Positions 1-8,200 of a stretch of DNA of 64,000 bases are shown piece after piece. The translations under genes and the position numbers were made by a program. Positions within the stretch are counted from its first letter, which is position 1. The number at the start of each line of letters is the position of its first letter. The stretch comes from Moorena sp. SIO3I8. Lineage in GTDB: Bacteria; Cyanobacteriota; Cyanobacteriia; Cyanobacteriales; Coleofasciculaceae. The notes under the pieces are model-generated. The model made no database searches and was not told where the DNA came from. It was given only the letters and a program-made list of their open reading frames with translations. The stretch is taken from NCBI RefSeq assembly GCF_010692325.1, contig NZ_JAAHHW010000022.1, forward strand, positions 35,717-99,716, written 5' to 3'.

Positions 1-155
1 GGGTCTGGTTCAGCTGGCAAGCTAAACAAGGAGGTATCCCGCCAAGCCATCAGTTGAGCTTGATCAAGGTTGATCGGTTGTAGAATTCTCCAAAGTTTGA
101 CAGATATAACGACAAAGGCACCGGCAAGGATCCCAGCAGCAAGTTGTTTTAGCAT
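1..155 (-). CDS. Partial CDS, N-terminus of an exported or membrane protein
   Basis: An open frame runs from an ATG (complement of 153-155) off the left edge of the window, giving 51 residues. It begins MLKQLAAGILAGAFVVISV, a short basic start followed by a hydrophobic run, which suggests a signal anchor or signal peptide. The rest (about residues 20-51) is polar. I do not recognise the family and the C-terminal part lies outside the window. It is divergent from plsX. Confidence 0.45.
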   Translation of the reverse strand, partial: MLKQLAAGILAGAFVVISVKLWRILQPINLDQAQLMAWRDTSLFSLPAEPD

Positions 156-266
156 TCACTACACCACATTTGTTTCTTGAGGCTGCTCTATTTTAGCTAA
201 GACCGCTAGACATGCCCCACACCTCAATGCGCAGCATGAGTGTGGGAACGAAGTTACCGCAAGAAT

Positions 267-332
267 AGGGCAGCCTTTATGGTTGGTCGGCTATGGGTAA
301 AAGGGTTAAAACTTTATGATTAAGGCTGCCCT
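267..332 (+). repeat. 66-bp palindromic element, copy A
   Basis: The ends are AGGGCAGCCTT and AAGGCTGCCCT, an 11-bp perfect inverted repeat, around a non-palindromic core. A closely similar 66-bp sequence lies at 33027-33092 in the opposite orientation. The outer flanks (GAAGTTACCG on the left, AGGTTTCATCTCC on the right) match in both places in the same orientation. Confidence 0.75.
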
Positions 333-516
333 AATAAACAGGTTTCATCTCCGGGATGAATCGCGGACAGGATCTTTCATAGTTTTGAGATCGTCTATAA
401 TGAAAGTAGTAGGGAAGACAAATTAAGAGCTAACCGCCACCTACGTGCTTTAAAATCGAACTTTTCTGTATTGTAAGGCGTGCGGAGGGGCATCCTGTAT
501 CGTTAATAAAGCTTGC

Positions 517-565
517 CGAACGCGCCCCGCGTGGCCTACGGCCTTGTATCCGTTCGCGCAGCGTC
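517..565. repeat. 24-bp GTTCGCG-type repeat, diverged copies
   Basis: Two degenerate copies of the 24-bp interspersed repeat sit side by side. One ends in GTGGCCTACGGCC; the other starts GTTCGCGCAGCGT. Better copies are at 4263-4286, 32921-32944 and 62998-63021. Confidence 0.55.
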
Positions 566-794
566 GGCGAAAGCCGATACCGATAGGTGGAGTTGGCAAG
601 AAGCCCACACTGAACTCAACGAGTCAGTGTGGGAGTATGTCACATACTGAATGCTGCTACTGAACAGTTCTGTTGAGAACATGTCACCATGCAAGCCTTT
701 CGGTTCCCAAACCTCAAGTTAAACTGATCACATTGTTTACTATTCCAGGTAATGGTTCTGGTAAGATGTGGAAGGTTTCTATAAACTTTGAGCA

Positions 795-1844
795 ATGGCA
801 TCGACTAGCGCACGAATCGCAATAGACGCTATGGGCGGGGATTATGCCCCCCATGAAATAGTTGCTGGAGCTATTAGAGCACAAGCTGAGTTAGGGGTAG
901 AGGTATTGTTGGTAGGGGATCCTGAGCAAATTAGATCCTCTATTTCCCAACACCACGGATCAAGTCAGATAGAAATTGTAGCTGCTGATGGTGTCATTGC
1001 CATGGATGAAGAACCCTTGGTGACCTTGAAGCGTAAGCCCAAGGCTTCTATTAACGTAGCCATGGACTTAGTCAAGCAAGGACGTGCTGACGCTGTAGTC
1101 TGTGCTGGTCACTCTGGGGCAGCCATGGCAGCGGCTCTATTGCGCTTAGGGCGTCTGCCAGGGATTGACCGTCCCGCAATTGGCGCAGTGTTTCCTAGCA
1201 TCATGGCTGGCAAGCCAGTGATTATATTGGACGTGGGGGCAATTGTAGATTGTCGCCCTAAATATCTAGAGCAGTTTGCCATCATGGGGTCAGTATATAG
1301 CAAGTATGTCTTAGGCATCGAAGATCCTAAGGTAGGACTGCTAAACATTGGTGAGGAAGAGTGTAAAGGCAATGATTTGGCCATCCGCACTCATCAACTG
1401 CTACAAAAAAATCCCAGAATAAACTTTATAGGCAATGCTGAGGGTAGAGATGTACTCTCAGGTCAGTTTGATGTAATTGTGTGCGATGGCTTTGTGGGCA
1501 ATATACTGCTCAAATTTGCCGAAGCTGTAGGGGAGGTGATGCTGCAAATTATCCGAGAAGAACTGCCTCAAGGGATACAAGGTCAGCTAGGTACAGCGTT
1601 GTTAAAACCCAACTTGAAGCGGATTAAGCAGCGTATGGATCATGCAGAACATGGCGGTGCCCTACTCTTAGGGGTGGCAGGAATTTGTATTATTAGTCAC
1701 GGTAGCTCCCAAGCCCCATCAATTTTTAACGCGATTCGGTTGGCTCAAGAAGCCATTGATCACCGAGTAATAGAGCGGATTAAAGCCAATCACTTCAAAA
1801 GCTCTAAGGAATCAGTGGCTAGCAATTCCAGCAGTGAGGAGTAA
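795..1844 (+). CDS. plsX: Phosphate acyltransferase PlsX
   Basis: PlsX converts acyl-ACP and phosphate to acyl-phosphate, the first step of bacterial glycerophospholipid synthesis; it is a peripheral membrane enzyme. The 349-aa product opens with the family hallmark IAIDAMGGDYAP and also carries LKRKPKASINVAMDLV, GHSGAAMAAAL and a GNAEGRDVLSGQFDVIVCDG block, all at family positions and full length. The ATG at 795 puts the DAMGGD motif near residue 12, as usual. The lipid gene fabH follows on the same strand after about 490 bp, a common bacterial pairing. The C-terminal 20 residues are Ser/Glu-rich and probably variable. Confidence 0.96.
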   Translation: MASTSARIAIDAMGGDYAPHEIVAGAIRAQAELGVEVLLVGDPEQIRSSISQHHGSSQIEIVAADGVIAMDEEPLVTLKRKPKASINVAMDLVKQGRADAVVCAGHSGAAMAAALLRLGRLPGIDRPAIGAVFPSIMAGKPVIILDVGAIVDCRPKYLEQFAIMGSVYSKYVLGIEDPKVGLLNIGEEECKGNDLAIRTHQLLQKNPRINFIGNAEGRDVLSGQFDVIVCDGFVGNILLKFAEAVGEVMLQIIREELPQGIQGQLGTALLKPNLKRIKQRMDHAEHGGALLLGVAGICIISHGSSQAPSIFNAIRLAQEAIDHRVIERIKANHFKSSKESVASNSSSEE

Positions 1845-2331
1845 GGCATGATCGGCTGAGCGGTATTTCAAGGCCACCATTAGCGCAACTGTTTTTTTTT
1901 GCAACTGTTTTTTTGTTGAGGGTTGAGGGTTGACGGTTGACAGTTTGCGTATAACCGTTATTCTTGAAAATGTCAACAAAAAGCGATCATGACAAAATGC
2001 GGACTAAATTTTTAGTAGCTGATCAAGTCTGGTGTTAAACTCATGCTTATAGCCATTAGGTAAACTCCGGTAGCTTTAGCAACAAATTATGCTATTTAAC
2101 CGATAACGTTATGGAGAAAATCCACCTAATAATCTCTAGGGTTTCGTTAAACTAGGAAATTTTTAGCTTGAGCGTGGCACAAGCCCCACACCATAACCGT
2201 GTAAGGCTTGTGTAGTTTAGTTCACAGTGGCTGTGATGGCAAGATTGACCAATGACCAGTCTTTCCGCCTTCTCCCTAAGCAGCGAACTTGGGAAGAGAA
2301 AAACATGGGATGCAACTGATGGAGAAGAGCC
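1845..2331. other. plsX-fabH intergenic region
   Basis: No gene is visible. A direct repeat of GCAACTGTTTTTTT occurs at about 1885-1916, followed by GTTGAGGGTTGACGGTTGAC-type short repeats also seen at 3368, 18687 and 29164. A hairpin with arms CACAAGCC/GGCTTGTG (2178-2212) lies about 120 bp before fabH and could be a leader structure or a leftover transposon end. Confidence 0.5.
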
Positions 2332-3330
2332 TTGAATCAACTAGGAACAGGCATTGCTATTACCGGAAGCGGTTCCGCAGCGTCAGAGGTTACCCTCGAT
2401 AACCATCAACTAAGCCAGATGGTTGATACATCGGATGAGTGGATTACCAGCCGTACCGGAATTCGGCAACGGCATCTGGTGCATGCACAAGGAAGTCTAA
2501 GTGAGATGGCTACTGGGGCAGCAAAGAATGCGATCGCTATGGCTGGAATTGCTCCTGAAGACCTAGATATGATTATCCTAGCCACCTCAACCCCGGATGA
2601 TTTGTTTGGCAGTGCTAATCAAGTTCAGGCACTCCTGGGAGCATCAAAAGCAGTTGCCTTTGATATAACCGCAGCCTGCTCTGGGTTCGTCTTTGGACTG
2701 GCTACAGCGTCCCAATTTATCCGCACTGGCCTTTACCAAAATGTCTTACTAATTGGTGCCGATATTCTCTCAAGGTGGGTGGATTGGTCAGACAGAAGTA
2801 CTTGTGTACTATTTGGAGATGGTGCTGGGGCTGTAGTTTTGCAGGCAAATCAATCCGATCGCTTACTGGGATTTGCACTGTGTAGTGATGGTACCCAAAA
2901 TAGCTGTCTTCAGTTAGCCTACAAATCACAACAGCAGGAAATTGTCAAGGGCTTGACTGTTGCTAAAGGCACTTATCAGCCCATTACCATGAGTGGCAAA
3001 GAGGTTTATCGCTTTGCCGTGCAAAAGGTACCAGAAGTGATTGAAAAAGCATTATTTCGAGCTGATATCAGCACTGAACAGGTGGATTGGCTGGTCTTGC
3101 ATCAAGCTAATCAGCGGATTCTTGATGGAGTTGCCCAACGTCTGAAGATTCCTAACCACAAGGTTCTAAGTAATCTCGCCCAATATGGTAATACCTCAGC
3201 GGCTTCTATACCTCTAGTGTTGGATCAAGCAGTGCGGCTTGAGAAAATTAAATCAGGAGATATTATAGCTACCTCCGGCTTTGGTGCAGGATTGACTTGG
3301 GGCGCAGCAGTTTTTCAGTGGGGAAGGTAA
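2332..3330 (+). CDS. fabH: 3-oxoacyl-ACP synthase III (KAS III) FabH
   Basis: FabH condenses acetyl-CoA with malonyl-ACP to start type II fatty acid synthesis in the cytosol. The 332-aa protein has the catalytic Cys in DITAACSGFVFG (C116), the His in LVLHQANQRI and the Asn in YGNTSAAS, so the Cys-His-Asn triad is complete. The N-terminal block VDTSDEWITSRTGIRQR is typical. The start is TTG at 2332: the nearest upstream ATG in this frame (2305) runs into a stop, and cyanobacterial homologues begin at this MNQLG-like position. It is co-directional with plsX and convergent with the ATPase gene at 3414. Confidence 0.95.
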   Translation: MNQLGTGIAITGSGSAASEVTLDNHQLSQMVDTSDEWITSRTGIRQRHLVHAQGSLSEMATGAAKNAIAMAGIAPEDLDMIILATSTPDDLFGSANQVQALLGASKAVAFDITAACSGFVFGLATASQFIRTGLYQNVLLIGADILSRWVDWSDRSTCVLFGDGAGAVVLQANQSDRLLGFALCSDGTQNSCLQLAYKSQQQEIVKGLTVAKGTYQPITMSGKEVYRFAVQKVPEVIEKALFRADISTEQVDWLVLHQANQRILDGVAQRLKIPNHKVLSNLAQYGNTSAASIPLVLDQAVRLEKIKSGDIIATSGFGAGLTWGAAVFQWGR

Positions 3331-3367
3331 TTGATGTACTCCAGCACCATCCTGAGCCAGTTAATCA

Positions 3368-3400
3368 TTGTTGACGGTTAACAGTGAACAGTAAACCGCC
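3368..3400. repeat. GTTGACGGTTAAC short repeat
   Basis: A single unit of the GTTGACGGTTAACAGTGAACAG-like family, which forms longer arrays at 18687 and 29164, lies between the convergent fabH and ATPase genes. Confidence 0.45.
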
Positions 3401-3413
3401 AACGAATAGGTTT

Positions 3414-4220
3414 TCAAGGGTTACCGATAACCGACACTATAGAGTGAGGCTTTTCCAAACCATGAGCCTCCATCAGCTGCTGATTAGCCATCACCTGTTG
3501 AGGATGACCGTCAGCAATAATTTGTCCTTCGTCAAGTAGCAAAACGCGATCGCATACTTCTAAAATCAGTTCTAGGTCATGGGAGGAAATCAGTATTGTC
3601 TCCTCGGAGCGTTTCAAAAAGCTAATCAAGCGACGCCGGGAACGAAGGTCAAGATTCGCACTGGGTTCATCGTAAAGCACTAGGGATGGAGCCATGGCTA
3701 AAACCCCTGCGATCGCTACCATACACTTCTGACCCCCAGACAGGTTGTGGGGAACTCGACCCGCTAAGTGTTCCACACCCGTCAGGGATAGGGCTTCTTG
3801 AACTCGCTGTTCAACCTCAACCGCTGGTAACCCCATATTCTCTGGTCCAAAGGCTACGTCATCCCAGACCGAAGGGGAAAATAACTGGTCATCGGGATTC
3901 TGAAACACCAGACCAATTTCTGGGCGAAACTCACCCGCGACCACGGGTTTGCCAAATAACAGCATCACTCTTGCCCTAGTTGGTTTTAAAATGCCGCAGA
4001 TGGTTAGAAATAGGGTAGTTTTACCAGCACCATTCGGACCAATCAAACCCACCCGTTCCCCTGGCTTAATGGTGAGATTTATATTGCGTAAACTATCCGG
4101 TTGGTCTGGGTAGGAAAAATACAGACTATCAATGGCAAGGACGTAGTGTAACGAAGTAGGTGACTGATACGGTTCAATGTAATCTTCTCGGTAAAACAAT
4201 TCTTGTTTTTGCTGTTTCAC
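3414..4220 (-). CDS. ECF-type ABC transporter ATPase (CbiO/EcfA-like)
   Basis: This is the energising ATPase of an energy-coupling-factor or cobalt/nickel-type importer. The 268 residues hold Walker A GPNGAGKTT (about 60-68), Q-loop FQNPDDQLFSPSVWDD, the signature LSGGQK, Walker B LVLYDEPSANLDL and the H-loop SSHDLELI. The QNPDDQLF and VWDDVAFGP blocks are characteristic of the CbiO/EcfA branch. Its transmembrane partner is the CbiQ/EcfT gene at 6199-7116 on the same strand; an IscB element now separates them. No substrate-binding S component or CbiM is visible, so the substrate is unknown. Confidence 0.9.
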   Translation of the reverse strand: MKQQKQELFYREDYIEPYQSPTSLHYVLAIDSLYFSYPDQPDSLRNINLTIKPGERVGLIGPNGAGKTTLFLTICGILKPTRARVMLLFGKPVVAGEFRPEIGLVFQNPDDQLFSPSVWDDVAFGPENMGLPAVEVEQRVQEALSLTGVEHLAGRVPHNLSGGQKCMVAIAGVLAMAPSLVLYDEPSANLDLRSRRRLISFLKRSEETILISSHDLELILEVCDRVLLLDEGQIIADGHPQQVMANQQLMEAHGLEKPHSIVSVIGNP

Positions 4221-4608
4221 GGTAAAAGTCTGAAGGATGAAGTCTGTTCGCGTAGCGTGGCCGTTCGCGGAGCGTGGCCTACGGCCTTAAGGCCAAGGAT
4301 GAAGTCGTTTCGCATGATAGCGTTCGGTGTAGGCTAGGATAAATTCAGCAGCCATATTAATTACGGCTAATCACTTATAGTCGGGGTGAGCGAATTTTGT
4401 TAAGTGTTAATTTAAGTGTTAATTTTATTAAATTTAAATTAACAAAACACCAACCCAAACCCTAAACTTATAAGTCGTTAACCGGAATCAATATTACCTT
4501 GATTTGATGACCATGAATTATTCATCATTGATCAGTCTGAATTCGCTTCGGTCATCTGTCCGCCTCCTTGGAGACTCCGCCTATAATCTTTGACGCACGC
4601 GGTGAGAC
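4221..4608. other. Intergenic region downstream of the IscB element
   Basis: No gene is visible. It contains a 50-bp cluster of 24-bp repeat copies bracketed by 12-bp direct repeats (4233-4244 and 4295-4306), then AT-rich sequence with TTAAGTGTTAATTT-like tandem motifs near 4400. Confidence 0.5.
4245..4294. repeat. Clustered 24-bp GTTCGCG-type repeats with 12-bp flanking duplication
   Basis: A partial copy (4246-4262) is followed by a full copy (4263-4286, starting GTTCGCGGAGCG and ending CCTACGGCC). The cluster is flanked on both sides by AAGGATGAAGTC, which looks like a target-site or local duplication. Confidence 0.65.
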
Positions 4609-4653
4609 GTGCCATATAAACACCTGGGGTTCCCCCAGGTGTTTATATGGCAC
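4609..4653. repeat. Perfect hairpin at the right end of the IscB element
   Basis: Arms of 21 bp (4609-4629 and 4633-4653, starting GTGCCATATAAACACC) are perfectly complementary around a 3-nt loop. It lies 21 nt past the iscB stop codon. No T-run follows on the minus strand, so a transposon-end hairpin is more likely than a terminator. Confidence 0.8.
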
Positions 4654-4674
4654 TCAGGAAAGGGAGGACAGGAT

Positions 4675-5946
4675 CTAAGTCGTATAAGCATAACCATCTT
4701 TTCTGTGAATAAATTGACAATACTTGTGACTGATACCCTCTACTAATCCTGATTTAGTTGAGATATTGAAAGACCCTGACTTTCTAGTTGCGACTCGTCC
4801 GACATAGGTGCCGATTTTTTTGCCTTTGGTGACTACGGCACGAACAATATCGCCTGTCTGAAAACCTTTATGAAACTTGATTCTGGAGCAATGACGAGTG
4901 GGAAAGCCATATTTGTTAGTTCTACAGATTTGACGAGTGCCATGTCCTTTGGCGGTTATTATCAAAGGATTGGTTACTTCGATAATCAATGTTTCGACTT
5001 TCCCGACATTTGCCGCATCCAACCAATGAGTTTTCGGAAGATTTTGACGACACCTATTGAATTTGGTTAATCCGCCACTACCTACTTCAACAGGTAGCCC
5101 TGTTGACTTGAGATCGTGGTACAACTTCCATCGGGTTGAATTAACACAAGCCGCATCAGCCAGAGGGCGTTTAGCTTTACTCAGTATGCGTTTCAGGATA
5201 CTAGGCTTGTTAGACAAGAAAAGTTCAATGTCTTGATTAGATTTCGCCTGGTTACATGGGTGACATGCAATCGCTAAATTAGAAACTCGATCAGAACCAC
5301 CTTTGGACTTGGGTTTAATGTGCTCAATTTCTAATTGAGTTCCTGTTGTCCCACAATAAGCACATTTACGATTCCATTTTTCGAGTAAATATTCTCGAAG
5401 TTCATAACCGTAAAGTGTGCCCTGTTGATACTCAATTCCAGATATTTCAGGGTTTTCTAGTTTTTGAGTATCAAATTTAACCAATTCTTGAGAAATGCCT
5501 GCGACCGGACATAATTTAATCAGTTTCTTAGTCCAAGTTTCAATATTTTGAACTCTAGACATCAAGCTAGGAGCTAGCCAACCTTTTGGTCTGGTTCTAT
5601 TAAGAAACCTGGGCTTGCGGTATCGAGTCTTGCGATTACGTCGGCTGCGTCTTAGCTGCCTACGAGAAGTCAAAGAATCTCGGATCTGGAAACCCCTATG
5701 TATAAGTTCGGCTCCCCAGACCACTCGTTCTCCTTGAACAATAGCAAAACCGCTTGTTTTTGCTCCAGGATCTATTTTGATTTTGTGATCGTGAGTTACT
5801 GGATCTATTATTTCCTCAGTCAAGATTATAGTGAATGGGTAACGGCGATAGACCTTTGCCTTGCCAGTTGATAATAAAATCCTGGCTCTTGCCGGTCTAC
5901 ATGGATCTAGTGGTTGTCGATTTTTGTTTAATACAAAGACACGCAT
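4675..5946 (-). CDS. iscB: IscB RNA-guided nuclease (RRXRR, RuvC and HNH)
   Basis: IscB is the transposon-encoded ancestor of Cas9; it binds an omega RNA and cuts DNA with RuvC and HNH sites. In this 423-aa protein the N-terminal PLMP-like region is at about 1-45, RuvC-I is KIDPGAKTSG (D59), an Arg-rich bridge helix spans 95-113, RuvC-II is ISQELVKFD (E154), HNH spans 195-236 (C195, C198, H209, C228, C231), and RuvC-III is THWLDAAN (D310). All catalytic residues are present and the frame is intact. An AGGAGG Shine-Dalgarno sits 9 nt before the ATG at 5946. The upstream leader is the probable omega RNA. Confidence 0.95.
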   Translation of the reverse strand: MRVFVLNKNRQPLDPCRPARARILLSTGKAKVYRRYPFTIILTEEIIDPVTHDHKIKIDPGAKTSGFAIVQGERVVWGAELIHRGFQIRDSLTSRRQLRRSRRNRKTRYRKPRFLNRTRPKGWLAPSLMSRVQNIETWTKKLIKLCPVAGISQELVKFDTQKLENPEISGIEYQQGTLYGYELREYLLEKWNRKCAYCGTTGTQLEIEHIKPKSKGGSDRVSNLAIACHPCNQAKSNQDIELFLSNKPSILKRILSKAKRPLADAACVNSTRWKLYHDLKSTGLPVEVGSGGLTKFNRCRQNLPKTHWLDAANVGKVETLIIEVTNPLIITAKGHGTRQICRTNKYGFPTRHCSRIKFHKGFQTGDIVRAVVTKGKKIGTYVGRVATRKSGSFNISTKSGLVEGISHKYCQFIHRKDGYAYTT

Positions 5947-6009
5947 AATTGTGTTTCCTCCTGTTGCCAGGGTAAAGTTAGCTTAGTCAATGTTATTTCT
6001 CGGTACTTT

Positions 6010-6165
6010 CCCAATCGCACTGGCTTAACTCAACTACACCTGTTTAACGACCGGGTTCTAGAGCTGGGGACTAGCTACGCATCCCTAGGTAGGAACTTTA
6101 ACTCTTAAAAATAACGTAGCCCTCTAAAGGCTTAGACTGGTAAACTTTGAGCTTTAAAGCTCCCG
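6010..6165 (-). ncRNA. Probable IscB omega RNA scaffold
   Basis: The sequence upstream of iscB on the coding strand is noncoding and rich in hairpins (for example GAGCTTTAAAGCTC at about 6147-6160). In IscB systems the omega RNA is encoded exactly here, with the guide at its 5' side next to the transposon left end. The block GGGTTAAAGTTCCTACC-like (AGAGTTAAAGTTCCTACCT here) and CGTTAAACAG recur in the same order and spacing at 46321-46470, which supports a conserved RNA rather than random leader DNA. The exact ends are unknown. Confidence 0.7.
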
Positions 6166-6198
6166 CTATACTCGCGTTGTGAGTTAGCGGCGAGTTGT

Positions 6199-7116
6199 TT
6201 ACGCTTCTGTTAAGAGAATTTCTACGATCACAAATCCTACTGAAATCAAGCTAGTGAGTCCCAGAGCAATGTAGTGGTGGAAACCAGCAGTATTTGTACT
6301 AGACCCCATACGCTTTTCCCTAGGAAGCGGTAATGAAAAGCTCTGTGTTCTACTCCCTATTGTCACACCAGAACTCTCAGAAACCATAAATTTAGAGGTG
6401 TTACTATACCCTCGTAAAATCATCGCTTTATAGACTTGCTGGGATTGCTGGTAACTGCGCACCAAAAGTGTTCCGGTTAGGGACGCTAAAACTCTAAGGT
6501 TACGGTAACTACGGGCGAAGGATTCCAGTAACCAAGCAACTGGGTGACGTCCAAATTCCTGCCATGAAAGCTTTGGTCCTTTGCCACGAAAACCTCGCAG
6601 CTGCATTGCCCGCTTCATTTTAGCTAGGTCGTTACTAAATTGCTCAATATAGCGGTAAGACAACAGAGTCATATCCGCAACCAGTGAGGGCAGACCAAGC
6701 GATCGCATAGCTTTGATGTTGGTCAAAAAGGGTGCGGTGCCAAATAAAATCACACTAATGGTCAGAATACATAGGAAACGGGTGGCAATCAGCACTAGGG
6801 TTAGCAGTCCTTCCTGTCGCACGGCGATTGGACCAAGCTGGATGATCACGGTAGTGCCTACTGTGAAGGGGAGTAGCAGTGTGATCCCTAACAGAAACAA
6901 TCCCGGATAGCGCAACCGATTCAACAGAAAGGACAGTGGCAGGCGAGAGACTCGATAAAAAATTAGGGTCAGAGCCACCATCCCTGGTAGCACTATCAAA
7001 TGCTGTACAAAGGAAAACGCAAAAATTAGGGTCAATAGGGCAATTAGCTTGGCACGAGGTTCCCAACTGTGGATGGGGGAGTCCAAGTGAGCGTAGGCAT
7101 CAAGTCCATGTTTCAT
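6199..7116 (-). CDS. ECF transporter transmembrane protein (EcfT/CbiQ-like)
   Basis: This is the coupling membrane subunit of an ECF/cobalt-type importer, linking the ATPases to a substrate-binding component. The 305-aa protein has four to six hydrophobic stretches (about 25-55, 68-88, 100-125 and a C-terminal one near 275-300). It also has the two Ala-Arg-Gly-type coupling motifs seen as MQLRGF and MILRGY, the helices that contact the ATPase grooves. The ATPase gene is about 2 kb downstream, beyond the inserted IscB element. The 60 residues after MILRGY are low-conservation, Ser-rich sequence. Confidence 0.88.
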   Translation of the reverse strand: MKHGLDAYAHLDSPIHSWEPRAKLIALLTLIFAFSFVQHLIVLPGMVALTLIFYRVSRLPLSFLLNRLRYPGLFLLGITLLLPFTVGTTVIIQLGPIAVRQEGLLTLVLIATRFLCILTISVILFGTAPFLTNIKAMRSLGLPSLVADMTLLSYRYIEQFSNDLAKMKRAMQLRGFRGKGPKLSWQEFGRHPVAWLLESFARSYRNLRVLASLTGTLLVRSYQQSQQVYKAMILRGYSNTSKFMVSESSGVTIGSRTQSFSLPLPREKRMGSSTNTAGFHHYIALGLTSLISVGFVIVEILLTEA

Positions 7117-7258
7117 TTAGTCATTGATTGTAATTGGTGATTGCTAATTGGGTCTAATCCACATAGGAGCCATAGGTTCTATCGCTCCACTTCACCCTTA
7201 ATACTTCATACTTGATACTTCACCGTTCATCCTTTATATTTTCTCTATGACCTATGAC

Positions 7259-8200
7259 TAAGAGCTGATTTCTAAAGGTAGTCTAAAGAAATGGACTACA
7301 ACTGCGGTAGTCGAAGTAGATTATTACCTTGACTTCCTCTGGCATTTCTCCATGAGCCGCTTACCTAAGATTGCTAACCCCCATCGCCCAACCTATCGAG
7401 CGTGACCTCAGTGATGCGGAATGGAGCATCATTGAACCCTACAAACCCTTGTCCTAAAGGGTTCGGTCATCCCAGAACGGTTAATCTTCGTATTGTTCTG
7501 AACGGGATATTTTACGTGCAACGTACGGGCTGTCAATGGGAAATGTTGCCTCATGATTTACCGCCCTATTCTACTGTCTATAAATACTTTCGCAAGTGGC
7601 AACCGCTTTGGCATATGGCAAGGGATTCATGACAAGTTACCAGGCCAGTTACTCACCGAATCAGGACGTGACGAACAATCAACGGTGGCGATAGCCGATT
7701 CTCAATCGGTGAAAACCACCGAAAAAAGGGGGATGTCTACGGCTATGACGGTGGCAAGAAGGTTTTTGGCCGTAAACGGCATATCGTCGTAGATTCGCAA
7801 GGTTTGCTGTAGGGAATGTTAGTGACCGAAGCAAACATGTCAGAGCGATTGGGAGCTGTTGTTGTTTTTAATGAGTCGAAAGAAGCTCTCTCCAAGTTGA
7901 AAGTGGTTTGGGTGGCTGTGCGGGTATTCGGGAAAGAATTTTGCCCATGCGGTCAAACAAGTGTGTGGTGAGTCAGTGCAAGTAGAAGTCATAGAACGCT
8001 TTGTCATTGGAGTTTGAGATATTGCCAAAGCTAGGAATCGTGGAACGCACGTTCGGGTGGTTGAATCGATTTCGCCGTTTGAGTCACGGACTATGAACAG
8101 TATACACAGATGAGTGAGGCGATGATTTATGGTTCTCTCATTCGCCTGATGACAAAACGACTGGCAACAGTTTAAGGTTCTGTTTAGAAATCAGCTCTTA
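7259..8200 (+). mobile_element. Dead IS5-family element
   Basis: Inverted repeats AGAGCTGATTTCTAAA (7261-7276) and TTTAGAAATCAGCTCT (8183-8198) enclose a broken IS5-type transposase. TA/CTA bases lie outside each end, consistent with the short TNA or TA duplications of this family. The right end abuts an ABC-exporter remnant. Confidence 0.8.
7402..8175 (+). pseudogene. IS5-family transposase, frameshifted
   Basis: Pieces of one DDE transposase occur in several frames: GFGHPRTVNLRIVLNGIFYVQRTGCQWEMLPHD at 7460-7555 (helix-turn-helix region of the IS427/IS1031-like group), a catalytic-type IADSQSVKTTEKRG block at about 7690-7735, HIVVDSQGL at about 7780, and a C-terminal WLNRFRRLS and MSEAMIYGSLIRLMTKRLA near 8060-8172. 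Several frameshifts and an in-frame TAG after the DSQGLL block separate them. It cannot make a working transposase. Confidence 0.82.

Larger units (their letters stand above)
156..794. other. Repeat-rich intergenic region upstream of plsX
   Basis: No gene is visible. The stretch holds two short hairpins built on CCCACAC/GTGTGGG arms (about 213-244 and 603-632), a 66-bp palindromic element (267-332), and diverged copies of the 24-bp GTTCGCG repeat (517-565). The piece at about 350-420 (GGGATGAATCGCGGACAGG, then a TATAAT-like box) resembles pieces at 32728 and 32860, which suggests solo ends of IS200/IS605-like elements. The plsX promoter should lie in the last 100 bases, but I cannot place it. 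Confidence 0.5.
4609..6195 (-). mobile_element. IscB-carrying IS200/IS605-like element, no tnpA
   Basis: The element consists of a right-end hairpin (4609-4653), iscB (4675-5946), a structured noncoding leader (about 5950-6160) and a left-end hairpin with a roughly 10-bp stem CCGCTA-ACTC/GAGT-TAGCGG (about 6164-6192), all in one orientation. It lies between two ECF transporter genes. There is no TnpA transposase in the element or elsewhere in the window, so mobility would depend on a copy elsewhere. The exact ends are inferred from the hairpins. Confidence 0.65.
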
